Source: Klebsiella sp. WP3-W18-ESBL-02
Lineage (GTDB): Bacteria > Pseudomonadota > Gammaproteobacteria > Enterobacterales > Enterobacteriaceae
Length of the DNA stretch: 64,000 nucleotides
Reading direction: 5' to 3'
Assembly (NCBI RefSeq): GCF_014168815.1
Contig: NZ_AP021972.1
Coordinates: 3,286,001-3,350,000 of the forward strand
The notes under the pieces: generated by a model
Told to the model about the DNA's origin: nothing
Database searches by the model: none
What the model saw: the letters and a program-made list of their open reading frames with translations, nothing else
Position numbers and translations under genes: made by a program
Shown: in pieces, positions 1 through 7,167 of the stretch
Layout: each line of letters opens with the position of its first letter
How positions within the stretch are numbered: position 1 is the stretch's first letter

Positions 1-150
1 GTGATGCAAAGCCGCAAGCGCCAGCACGCGATAGATCGCGCCAGAGTCCAGCAAATGCCATTGCAGCGCTTCGGCCATCGCTTTGCACAGCGTGCCTTTA
101 CCCGCGCCGCTTGGACCATCAATGGTAATTACCGGGGCAATTGCCGTCAT
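1..150 (-). CDS. cmk: Cytidylate kinase, N-terminal part
   Basis: Cytidylate kinase transfers phosphate from ATP to CMP/dCMP in cytosolic pyrimidine nucleotide recycling. Only the first 50 codons are in the window; the gene runs off the left edge. The minus-strand reading begins [15 protein letters not shown] and continues AGKGTL, so the P-loop (GPSGAGKG) sits at about residues 11-18, as in E. coli Cmk. The start is the ATG at 148-150, preceded by a GAGA-type ribosome site. In E. coli the neighbours are ycaL and aroA; here the ycaL slot holds only a remnant (320-493). The assignment is secure although partial. Confidence 0.95.
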
Positions 151-319
151 TTTTCTCTCCTTAATAAAAGGCATACACAACGTAAACGCCGCGCATTATA
201 CGCATCTCTGCGCCAGACGGTTACTTTTGTCTGCGAATGACAGAATGAGACGCGCTCACTGCAGGAGAATAAATAAGTATAGTGGGCCGGCAAAGCGCCG
301 ACCCGAAAATGATGATGAT

Positions 320-493
320 TTACTTTTTATCCGCCGCAACGGTCGCATAGGCGGTTTGCATCGCTTTACGCGAGTGGCCCAGCACGCCCTCGACTTCATT
401 GTCGTTCATCAAGTCCATCAGACCGCTGTAGACACGCACGCAGCCGTTAGCCATTGCCCATGCGTTAACGTCAGCGGTCTTCACATGAATCAT
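320..493 (-). pseudogene. ycaL: Remnant of ycaL (M48 zinc metallopeptidase)
   Basis: A 57-codon reading frame on the minus strand, from an ATG at 491-493 to a TAA at 320-322, matches the middle of the YcaL/LoiP family of outer-membrane-associated M48 peptidases. Recognisable stretches are DVNAWAMANGCVRVYSG, LMDLMNDNEVEGVLGH and KAMQTAYATVAA. The lipoprotein signal, the N-terminal third and everything after about the helix following the active site are missing. The family motif in this place reads GVLGHELGHVALGHS; here it reads GVLGHS, so the HExxH zinc site is precisely deleted. No peptidase activity is possible. The position between cmk and aroA is exactly that of ycaL in E. coli, which supports decay in place. 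A short expressed peptide cannot be excluded, but no convincing ribosome site precedes the ATG. Confidence 0.8.
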
Positions 494-574
494 CCATTGA
501 TTGATTAGTATTAAATATCAATAAGTTATTTCACAACAAAGAGTAGCACTGCATCGCAAGGGCAAAAAAGTCCG

Positions 575-605
575 AAAAAAAACGCCGACATCAAGTCGGC
601 GTTTT
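575..605 (-). terminator. Rho-independent terminator after aroA
   Basis: On the minus strand the stem AACGCCGAC/GTCGGCGTT closes on a 5-nt loop and is followed by a run of eight T. It lies 15 nt past the aroA stop and ends the serC-aroA transcript. Confidence 0.9.
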
Positions 606-620
606 GGCGGTAGGAAAGGA

Positions 621-1904
621 TTAGGCCAGAGTACTAATACGCGCCAGCTGCTCGAAATAATCCGGGAAGGTTTTCGCCGTACATTTCGGGTCAAGGATTG
701 TGACCGGCGTATCCGATAGCGCAACCAGAGAGAAGCACATCGCCATACGATGATCGTTGTAGGTCGCAATCTCAGCAAAATTCAGCGTCGTCGGCGGCGT
801 CACGCGAATATAATCTTCGCCCTCTTCCACGATCGCGCCCACTTTGCGCAGCTCGGTTGCCATGGCGAACAGACGGTCTGTCTCTTTAACGCGCCAGTTG
901 TATATATTACGCAGCGTGGTGGTGCCTTTGGCAAACAGCGCGGCGGTGGCAATGGTCATAGCGGCATCAGGGATATGGTTCATGTCCATATCGATGGCAT
1001 TCAGTTCACCATGAGTGCAGGCAATAAAATCATCGCCCCAGGTGATGGTCGCGCCCATTTTTTCCAGCACGTCAGCGAAGCGAATATCGCCCTGTACGCT
1101 GTGACGACCAATGCCGGTCACCTTCACGGTGCCGCCTTTAATCGCGCCAGCGGCCAGGAAGTAGGAAGCCGATGACGCATCGCCTTCAACCAGATACTGG
1201 CCCGGCGAGACATACTGCTGGTGACCACGCACAACAAAACGCTGATAGTTCTGGTTTTCAACTTCAACACCGAAAGTTTTCATCAAATGCAGCGTGATGT
1301 CGATATACGGCTTGGACACCAGATCGCCCTTGATGGTAATGACTGTGTCCTGCGGTGCCAGCGGCGCCGTCATCAGCAGCGCGGTCAGGAACTGGCTGGA
1401 GACGCTACCGTCTACTTCAACGCTACCGCCGATAAACCCACCATTCAGGCGCAGCGGTGGATAATTTTCCTGCTCTAAATAGGTAATCTGCGCGCCGCCC
1501 TGACGCAGGGCATCCACCAGGTGGCCGATTGGGCGTTCTTTCATGCGCGGCTCACCGGTCAAGACAATATCATTTGCCCCCAGGCACAGCGCGGCGGCCA
1601 GTGGGCGCATAGCGGTGCCCGCGTTGCCGAGGAACAGTTCCAGTTCGCCAGAGCCCTGCAGCGGGCCCGCGTTGCCGGTGACTTCACAGCGCGTGCGATC
1701 GTCAGACAGGGTGTAGTGAATTCCCAGCGCTTTCAACGCGTTCAGCATGTGGCGAACATCATCGCTGTCCAGCAGATTAGTCAGGATGGTGGTGCCGCTT
1801 GCCAGCGCCGCCAGCAGCAGCGCACGGTTCGACACGCTTTTAGAACCAGGCAGATTAATCGTGCCGTCTACGCGCGCGATAGGTTGTAACGTCAGGGATT
1901 CCAT
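621..1904 (-). CDS. aroA: 3-phosphoshikimate 1-carboxyvinyltransferase (EPSP synthase)
   Basis: EPSP synthase condenses shikimate-3-phosphate with phosphoenolpyruvate, the sixth step of the cytosolic shikimate pathway to aromatic amino acids and folate precursors. The product is 427 aa, the family length in enterobacteria, and begins MESLTLQPIARVDG. Both signature regions are visible: LFLGNAGTAMRPL (about residues 90-102) and RVKETDRLFAMATELRK (about 344-360). The N-terminal GSKSVSNR substrate-binding stretch is at about 21-28. An upstream in-frame TTG would add three residues; the ATG at 1902-1904 is chosen by homology. It is the distal gene of serC-aroA, with a terminator-like hairpin in the 71-nt gap. 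Codon use and GC are typical of the surrounding core. No anomalies were seen. Confidence 0.97.
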   Translation of the reverse strand: MESLTLQPIARVDGTINLPGSKSVSNRALLLAALASGTTILTNLLDSDDVRHMLNALKALGIHYTLSDDRTRCEVTGNAGPLQGSGELELFLGNAGTAMRPLAAALCLGANDIVLTGEPRMKERPIGHLVDALRQGGAQITYLEQENYPPLRLNGGFIGGSVEVDGSVSSQFLTALLMTAPLAPQDTVITIKGDLVSKPYIDITLHLMKTFGVEVENQNYQRFVVRGHQQYVSPGQYLVEGDASSASYFLAAGAIKGGTVKVTGIGRHSVQGDIRFADVLEKMGATITWGDDFIACTHGELNAIDMDMNHIPDAAMTIATAALFAKGTTTLRNIYNWRVKETDRLFAMATELRKVGAIVEEGEDYIRVTPPTTLNFAEIATYNDHRMAMCFSLVALSDTPVTILDPKCTAKTFPDYFEQLARISTLA

Positions 1905-1930
1905 GAAACTCAACTCTCAAAAAACAAAAG

Positions 1931-1956
1931 AAAAACCCCATGACGCGGCCATGGGG
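1931..1956 (-). terminator. Intercistronic terminator/attenuator between serC and aroA
   Basis: On the minus strand CCCCATG and CATGGGG form a 7-bp stem with a 7-nt loop, followed by TTTTTCTTTTG. It sits between the serC stop and the aroA start. It should terminate part of the serC transcripts, giving less aroA than serC message. Partial termination between serC and aroA has been described in enterics; the efficiency here is inferred. Confidence 0.75.
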
Positions 1957-1975
1957 AGGATAGGTCAAAAATCGA

Positions 1976-3064
1976 TTAGCCGTGACGACGCTCGAAGTCC
2001 TGCATAAATTCCGTCAGCGCCTGTACGCCCGCCAGCGGCATGGCGTTATAGATGGAGGCGCGCATCCCGCCGACTACGCGGTGGCCTTTCAGCGCGTGCA
2101 GACCGGCGGCAAACGATTCATCCAGGAAGACTTTGTCCAGCGCGCTGTCTGCCAGCTGGAACGGAACGTTCATACGGGAACGGTTGGCGCTCGCCACATC
2201 GTTACGGTAGAAATCGCTGCTATCGATGGTGCTATACAGAAGATCGGCCTTCTGCTGATTAATACGATCCATTACGGCCAGGCCACCCTGCTCTTTCAGC
2301 CATTTGAAGACCAGACCGGACAGATACCAGGCAAAGGTCGGCGGGGTGTTGAACATGGAGTCGTTGTCGTTGAGCACGCTGTAATCAAGGATAGACGGGC
2401 AGGCAACATGTGCTTTACCCAGCAGGTCTTCGCGCACGATAACCAGCGTTAAGCCGGCAGGACCAATGTTTTTCTGCGCACCGGCGTAGATAACGCCAAA
2501 GCGGCTCACGTCGATCGGGCGGGACAGAATGGTTGAGGAGAAGTCAGCGGCAACAACAACCTCGTTGCCAAAGTCAGGCGTCTCATCAATAGCAATACCG
2601 TCGATAGTTTCGTTCGGGCAATAGTGCAAATACGCCGCGTTATCGGAAAGCTGCCAGTCGCGCATGGGTTTTACCGCGCGCTGACCGTCGACGGTAATCT
2701 TCGCGTCAATCACGTTTGGCGTGCAGTATTTTTTAGCTTCTTTCACCGCGCTCGCTGCCCAGTAGCCGGCGTCAACGTAGTCAGCTGTGGTTTTATCACC
2801 GAGGATGTTCAGCGGTACGCCGGCAAACTGACCGCGCCCGCCGCCGTGGCAAAACAGCACTTTGTAGTTGGATGGGATGTTAAGCAGGTCACGAAAATCT
2901 TTTTCTGCTTCCTCCGCCACGTGGATAAACTCTTTACCACGGTGGCTAACTTCCATTACCGACGTGCCTAATCCGTTCCAGTCGCAGAGTTCCTTCTGCG
3001 CCAGTTTAAGGACATCTGCCGGAAGCATCGCCGGACCTGAACTGAAATTAAAGACCTGAGCCAT
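1976..3064 (-). CDS. serC: Phosphoserine/phosphohydroxythreonine aminotransferase
   Basis: SerC is a cytosolic PLP enzyme that converts 3-phosphohydroxypyruvate plus glutamate to phosphoserine. It also makes 4-phosphohydroxythreonine for pyridoxal phosphate synthesis. The product is 362 aa, beginning MAQVFNFSSGPAMLP, the expected length. The PLP-lysine region reads IYAGAQKNIGPAGL (about residues 192-205), and FCHGGGRGQFA (about 70-80) is the phosphate-binding loop. The ORF could start four codons earlier at a GTG (MVRV); the ATG at 3062-3064 is chosen by family alignment. It is the first gene of serC-aroA, which joins serine/B6 and aromatic synthesis. The 200-bp upstream region (3065-3264) must carry the promoter; no site in it was assigned with confidence. 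Confidence 0.97.
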   Translation of the reverse strand: MAQVFNFSSGPAMLPADVLKLAQKELCDWNGLGTSVMEVSHRGKEFIHVAEEAEKDFRDLLNIPSNYKVLFCHGGGRGQFAGVPLNILGDKTTADYVDAGYWAASAVKEAKKYCTPNVIDAKITVDGQRAVKPMRDWQLSDNAAYLHYCPNETIDGIAIDETPDFGNEVVVAADFSSTILSRPIDVSRFGVIYAGAQKNIGPAGLTLVIVREDLLGKAHVACPSILDYSVLNDNDSMFNTPPTFAWYLSGLVFKWLKEQGGLAVMDRINQQKADLLYSTIDSSDFYRNDVASANRSRMNVPFQLADSALDKVFLDESFAAGLHALKGHRVVGGMRASIYNAMPLAGVQALTEFMQDFERRHG

Positions 3065-3264
3065 AACCCTCACCACATTGCAATGTTGTCTGACCGCATG
3101 CCTCGCGCGTCATCAACGCGTGGGCATAAGTTATTCCTGTGGCTATTGGTTTTATCATTCAGTGACACGCGCCGCAATGTCTAAAACCTTTCGTCAGCGA
3201 AATGTGCCCTCCGTCACACAATAGATTCTACCGTCTTGCCGTGTGAAAACCGACAAAATGGCTA

Positions 3265-3957
3265 TCAGGCAATCCGTTTCGCGCGGCTCACCTTCGTCCA
3301 GGCCGGATTTGCGCAGCGCGGACATAATTGTCGCTCCCCCGCCCGCATGCTAACGACGTAGCTACAGCGCACACACGCGTACTCACCTGGCGCAGGAACT
3401 GCCTTAAAACGCTGAGTGAGGCTGTCGGGCAAAATGCATAATCCCGGCTTCACCTGCTCGTCAGCATAATAAAACACGCTAATCTGACCGTCGGTTTCCA
3501 TAATCGCCAGCCGGACCTGCCCAAGCTGCTCCACGCTGTTCAACCGCAGTTCCATAAAAAAATCCAGCTCCGTCAGATTTGCCGCGCGCACGTTTTCCCA
3601 GGCCAGTTGCCCTTCTTTAACGATGACGATCGCTTTACCTTCCAGTAAGCCCTGTAACTTTTCACTTTTCGCCATCAACCACATCACCAGCCGATACAGC
3701 AGCGCCAGCGAAATGAAAACCACAAAAACCGGCACCAGCGGGACATCATCATAGAAGGCAACATCGCCCGCCGCCGATCCCAGCGTGAGGATAATCAGCA
3801 CTTCAAACAGCGACATCTGCCGCACGCCGCGACGTCCGGTCATTTTGAGAAACAGAAACACCAGCGCGAAGGTAAACACGCATCTCAGCGCCACCTCGCC
3901 TAAAAATTCTGGCGGAACGTTGTCAAATGCCATTCTATGAAGATCAAACGCTTTCAT
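3265..3957 (-). CDS. ycaP: DUF421 inner-membrane protein YcaP
   Basis: YcaP belongs to the DUF421 (YetF-like) membrane protein family, whose biochemical role is not established. The 230-aa product has three hydrophobic segments in the first 90 residues (about 22-40, 47-63 and 70-92), then a soluble domain with the family block NLTELDFFMELRL. The C-terminus carries two CxxC pairs (CVRC and CPRC, about residues 196-218) that look like a zinc ribbon. Length and sequence match E. coli YcaP. It is transcribed away from ycaO, which starts 128 bp away on the other strand. Identity is confident; function is not known. Confidence 0.92.
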   Translation of the reverse strand: MKAFDLHRMAFDNVPPEFLGEVALRCVFTFALVFLFLKMTGRRGVRQMSLFEVLIILTLGSAAGDVAFYDDVPLVPVFVVFISLALLYRLVMWLMAKSEKLQGLLEGKAIVIVKEGQLAWENVRAANLTELDFFMELRLNSVEQLGQVRLAIMETDGQISVFYYADEQVKPGLCILPDSLTQRFKAVPAPGEYACVRCSYVVSMRAGERQLCPRCANPAWTKVSRAKRIA

Positions 3958-4085
3958 TTTTTCTGCGCCGTAACAGTCGGTTATTGCCTGTAAGCATAGC
4001 CGTCTCTTTTATTTTCGCCGAAGATAGCACCCGTCACGCAAAACCCGTATCATTGCGCGCTTTCCGTACGACAAAAGAGATTGCT

Positions 4086-5846
4086 ATGACGCAAACCTAT
4101 ATTCCCGGCAAAGATGCCGCACTGGAAGATTCCATCGCTCGCTTCCAGCAAAAGCTGCTCGACCTGGGCTTCGATATTGAAGAAGCTTCCTGGTTGAACC
4201 CGGTTCCTAACGTCTGGTCGGTACATATCCGTGATAAAGCCTGCTCGCTGTGCTTTACCAACGGTAAAGGCGCGACCAAAAAAGCGGCGCTGGCATCCGC
4301 GCTGGGTGAATACTTCGAGCGTCTGTCGACCAACTATTTCTTCGCTGACTTCTGGCTGGGTGACAAAATCGCCAACGGCCCGTTCGTTCACTACCCGAAT
4401 GAGAAATGGTTCCCGCTGACCGACGACGACGAAGTGCCGGAAGGTCTGCTCGACGCGCGCCTGCGCGCATTCTACGATCCTGACGATCAGCTGACCGCCA
4501 GCATGCTGGTCGATCTGCAGTCCGGCAACGACGATCGCGGCGTGTGCGGGCTGCCGTTTACCCGTCAGTCCGACGGCGAAACCATCTACATTCCGATGAA
4601 CATCGTCGCGAACCTGTACGTTTCCAACGGCATGTCTGCGGGCAACACCCGTAACGAAGCCCGCGTACAGGGGCTGTCGGAAGTGTTCGAACGTCACGTG
4701 AAGAACCGCATTATTGCCGAAAGCATCAGCCTGCCGGAAATCCCGGCCGAGGTGCTGGCACGCTATCCTGGCGTAGTGGAATCCATCAAAACGCTGGAAG
4801 CGGAAGGTTTCCCTATCTTCGCCTACGACGGTTCACTGGGCGGCAAATACCCGGTTATCTGCGTGGTGCTGTTCAACCCGGCGAACGGCACCTGCTTTGC
4901 TTCCTTCGGTGCACATCCGGACTTCGGCGTTGCGCTGGAGCGTACGGTAACCGAACTGCTGCAGGGCCGCGGTCTTAAAGATCTTGATGTGTTCACGCCG
5001 CCGACCTTTGACGATGAAGAAGTGGCCGAGCACACCAACCTCGAAACCCACTTTATCGATTCCAGCGGTCTTATCTCCTGGGGTATGTTCAAACAGGATG
5101 CAGACTATCCGTTTGCAGACTGGAACTTCTCCGGCACCACCGAAGAAGAGTTCGCAACGCTGATGGCTATCTTCAAAGAAGAAGATAAAGAAGTGTACAT
5201 CGCCGATTACGAACATCTGGGCGTTTACGCCTGTCGTATCATCGTGCCCGGCATGTCTGATATCTATCCAGCGGAAGATCTGTGGCTGGCGAATAACAAT
5301 ATGGGCAGCCACCTGCGCGAAACCATTCTTTCCCTGCCGGGCAGCGAGTGGGAAAAAGAAGAGTACCTGAATCTTATCGAGCAGATTGACGACGAAGGCC
5401 TCGACGACTTTACTCGCGTGCGCGAGCTGCTGGGTCTGGCGACCGGCCCGAACAACGGCTGGTACACCCTGCGCGTTGGCGAACTGAAAGCAATGCTGGC
5501 ATTAGCCGGCGGCGACCTTGAGCAGGCGTTAATCTGGACCGAATGGACCATGGAGTTTAACGCGTCCGTGTTCAGCGCCGAGCGCGCCAACTACTACCGC
5601 TGTCTGCAAACGCTGCTGCTGCTTTCTCAGGAAGAAGAGCGTGAACCGCTGCAGTATCTGAACGCGTTTGTCCGCATGTACGGCGCAGACGCCGTCGAAG
5701 CGGCCAGCGCGGCGCTGAGCGGCGAAGAGGCCTTCTACGGCCTGCAGCCAGCGGACGGCACGCTGGAAGCCTTCCCGGCGCATCAGTCGCTGTTAGAGGC
5801 CTACGAAAAACTGCAGCGCGCGAAAGCGGCTTTCTGGGCGAAGTAA
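4086..5846 (+). CDS. ycaO: YcaO protein, ATP-dependent cyclodehydratase-family member
   Basis: YcaO is the founding member of the family of ATP-using enzymes that activate backbone amides. In E. coli it is linked to beta-methylthiolation of ribosomal protein S12 together with RimO, though its own reaction remains uncertain. The product is 586 aa, beginning MTQTYIPGKDAALEDSI. The ATP/Mg-binding acidic motifs lie in segments such as ALGEYFERLS (about residues 74-83) and EARVQGLSEVFERH (about 192-205). The C-terminal third (about 440-586) has TPR-like helices. The open frame extends 53 codons upstream, but the ATG at 4086 has a GAGA ribosome site and is the family start. A strong terminator follows. 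It is monocistronic and upstream of focA. Confidence 0.95.
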   Translation: MTQTYIPGKDAALEDSIARFQQKLLDLGFDIEEASWLNPVPNVWSVHIRDKACSLCFTNGKGATKKAALASALGEYFERLSTNYFFADFWLGDKIANGPFVHYPNEKWFPLTDDDEVPEGLLDARLRAFYDPDDQLTASMLVDLQSGNDDRGVCGLPFTRQSDGETIYIPMNIVANLYVSNGMSAGNTRNEARVQGLSEVFERHVKNRIIAESISLPEIPAEVLARYPGVVESIKTLEAEGFPIFAYDGSLGGKYPVICVVLFNPANGTCFASFGAHPDFGVALERTVTELLQGRGLKDLDVFTPPTFDDEEVAEHTNLETHFIDSSGLISWGMFKQDADYPFADWNFSGTTEEEFATLMAIFKEEDKEVYIADYEHLGVYACRIIVPGMSDIYPAEDLWLANNNMGSHLRETILSLPGSEWEKEEYLNLIEQIDDEGLDDFTRVRELLGLATGPNNGWYTLRVGELKAMLALAGGDLEQALIWTEWTMEFNASVFSAERANYYRCLQTLLLLSQEEEREPLQYLNAFVRMYGADAVEAASAALSGEEAFYGLQPADGTLEAFPAHQSLLEAYEKLQRAKAAFWAK

Positions 5847-5897
5847 TTTCTTCACCACAGAAAAAGTAGGCTTAATGCCAGACCTACGCTATATTAC

Positions 5898-5922
5898 GGG
5901 GCCACTTGTTGGCCCCTTTTTT
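5898..5922 (+). terminator. Rho-independent terminator after ycaO
   Basis: GGGGCC/GGCCCC stem with a 7-nt loop followed by six T, about 50 nt past the ycaO stop. It isolates ycaO from the focA promoter region. Confidence 0.92.
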
Positions 5923-6178
5923 ATATTTCAACGCTTCGCTTCACGGGCATGTGAAAATAAAGTTAAATATAAGTAAATACTATAATTGGTAGTTTACTTT
6001 TATTGTTAATTTTACCGATCATTACTCCATTTTAATTAACCAATAAAATGAAGGATAAAGAAAAAAATTCAACTGATTTTGTAAATCTTAAAATTTATTT
6101 TTTATTTTAATATTCATATTGTTAGCAAAGGATTGTTGAAAAACCATTCGTTATTCAGGCCTATAAGCCAGGTGAGAT

Positions 6179-6192
6179 ATGATCTATATCAA
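6179..6192 (+). promoter_or_regulatory. FNR box in the focA-pflB control region
   Basis: ATGAT-ctat-ATCAA matches the FNR consensus TTGAT-N4-ATCAA at 9 of 10 positions. Its centre (6185.5) lies 41.5 bp before about 6227, and TAGTAT at 6215-6220 is in the right place for the matching -10 element. A second candidate -10, TATAAT, is at 6202-6207. The gap 5923-6254 is very AT-rich and contains no gene. In E. coli the focA-pfl operon is activated anaerobically by FNR and ArcA. The site is seen in the sequence; its activity is inferred. Confidence 0.75.
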
Positions 6193-6254
6193 ATTCTCAT
6201 CTATAATGCTTTGTTAGTATCTCGTCGCCGATTAAATAAAAAGAGAGAGTTAGT

Positions 6255-7112
6255 GTGAAAGCTGACAACCCTTTTGATCTACTCCTTCCTGCTGCGATGG
6301 CCAAAGTTGCCGAAGAAGCAGGCGTCTATAAAGCAACCAAGCATCCGCTGAAAACCTTTTATCTGGCGATTACTGCGGGCGTCTTTATCTCGATTGCTTT
6401 TGTTTTTTACATTACCGCAACGACGGGCACCGCGGGTATGCCATTTGGCATCGCGAAGCTGATTGGCGGTATCTGCTTCTCACTAGGCTTAATCCTTTGC
6501 GTTATTTGTGGCGCTGACCTCTTTACCTCGACCGTGCTTATCGTTGTAGCGAAAGCCAGCGGGCGAATTACCTGGGGTCAACTGGCAAAAAACTGGCTCA
6601 ACGTCTATGTTGGTAACCTGATCGGCGCGCTGCTCTTCGTGCTGTTGATGTGGCTGTCCGGCGAATACATGACGGCCAACGGCGGATGGGGGCTAAACGT
6701 CCTGCAAACTGCTGACCACAAAATGCACCACACATTCATTGAAGCCGTCGCTCTCGGCATCCTGGCGAACCTGATGGTCTGCCTGGCAGTCTGGATGAGC
6801 TACTCTGGCCGCAGCCTGATGGACAAAGCCATGATTATGGTTTTACCGGTTGCCATGTTCGTCGCCAGCGGCTTTGAGCACAGCATTGCAAACATGTTTA
6901 TGATTCCGATGGGTATCGTAATACGTCACTTTGCTAGCCCGGAATTCTGGACCGCAATCGGTTCAACTCCGGAAAGTTTTTCTCACCTGACCGTGATGAA
7001 TTTCATCACCGATAACCTGATTCCGGTAACCATCGGGAACATCATCGGCGGCGGTTTATTGGTTGGGTTGACATACTGGGTCATTTACCTGCGTGGCGGT
7101 GACCGTCATTAA
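6255..7112 (+). CDS. focA: Formate channel FocA
   Basis: FocA is the pentameric inner-membrane formate channel of the FNT family. It moves formate made by PflB in and out of the cell during mixed-acid fermentation. The product is 285 aa, beginning MKADNPFDLLLPAAMA, with six hydrophobic segments. The cytoplasmic N-terminal gating helix is intact. The family motifs GADLFTSTV (about residues 88-96) and the periplasmic-side histidine in GFEHSIANMFMIPMG (about 206-220) are present. The start is a GTG at 6255, after a GAGAGAG ribosome site. pflB begins 55 bp downstream in the same direction, as in E. coli, so transcription is coupled. No disruption was seen. Confidence 0.97.
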   Translation: MKADNPFDLLLPAAMAKVAEEAGVYKATKHPLKTFYLAITAGVFISIAFVFYITATTGTAGMPFGIAKLIGGICFSLGLILCVICGADLFTSTVLIVVAKASGRITWGQLAKNWLNVYVGNLIGALLFVLLMWLSGEYMTANGGWGLNVLQTADHKMHHTFIEAVALGILANLMVCLAVWMSYSGRSLMDKAMIMVLPVAMFVASGFEHSIANMFMIPMGIVIRHFASPEFWTAIGSTPESFSHLTVMNFITDNLIPVTIGNIIGGGLLVGLTYWVIYLRGGDRH

Positions 7113-7167
7113 CTGATGGTTGCTCCAGGCAGTAAATAAAAAGTCCACTTAAGAAGGTAGGTGTTAC

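Noticed and set aside
1..240. Plus-strand frame of 79 codons at the left edge
   Set aside because: Antisense to cmk, whose P-loop reading on the minus strand is unambiguous.
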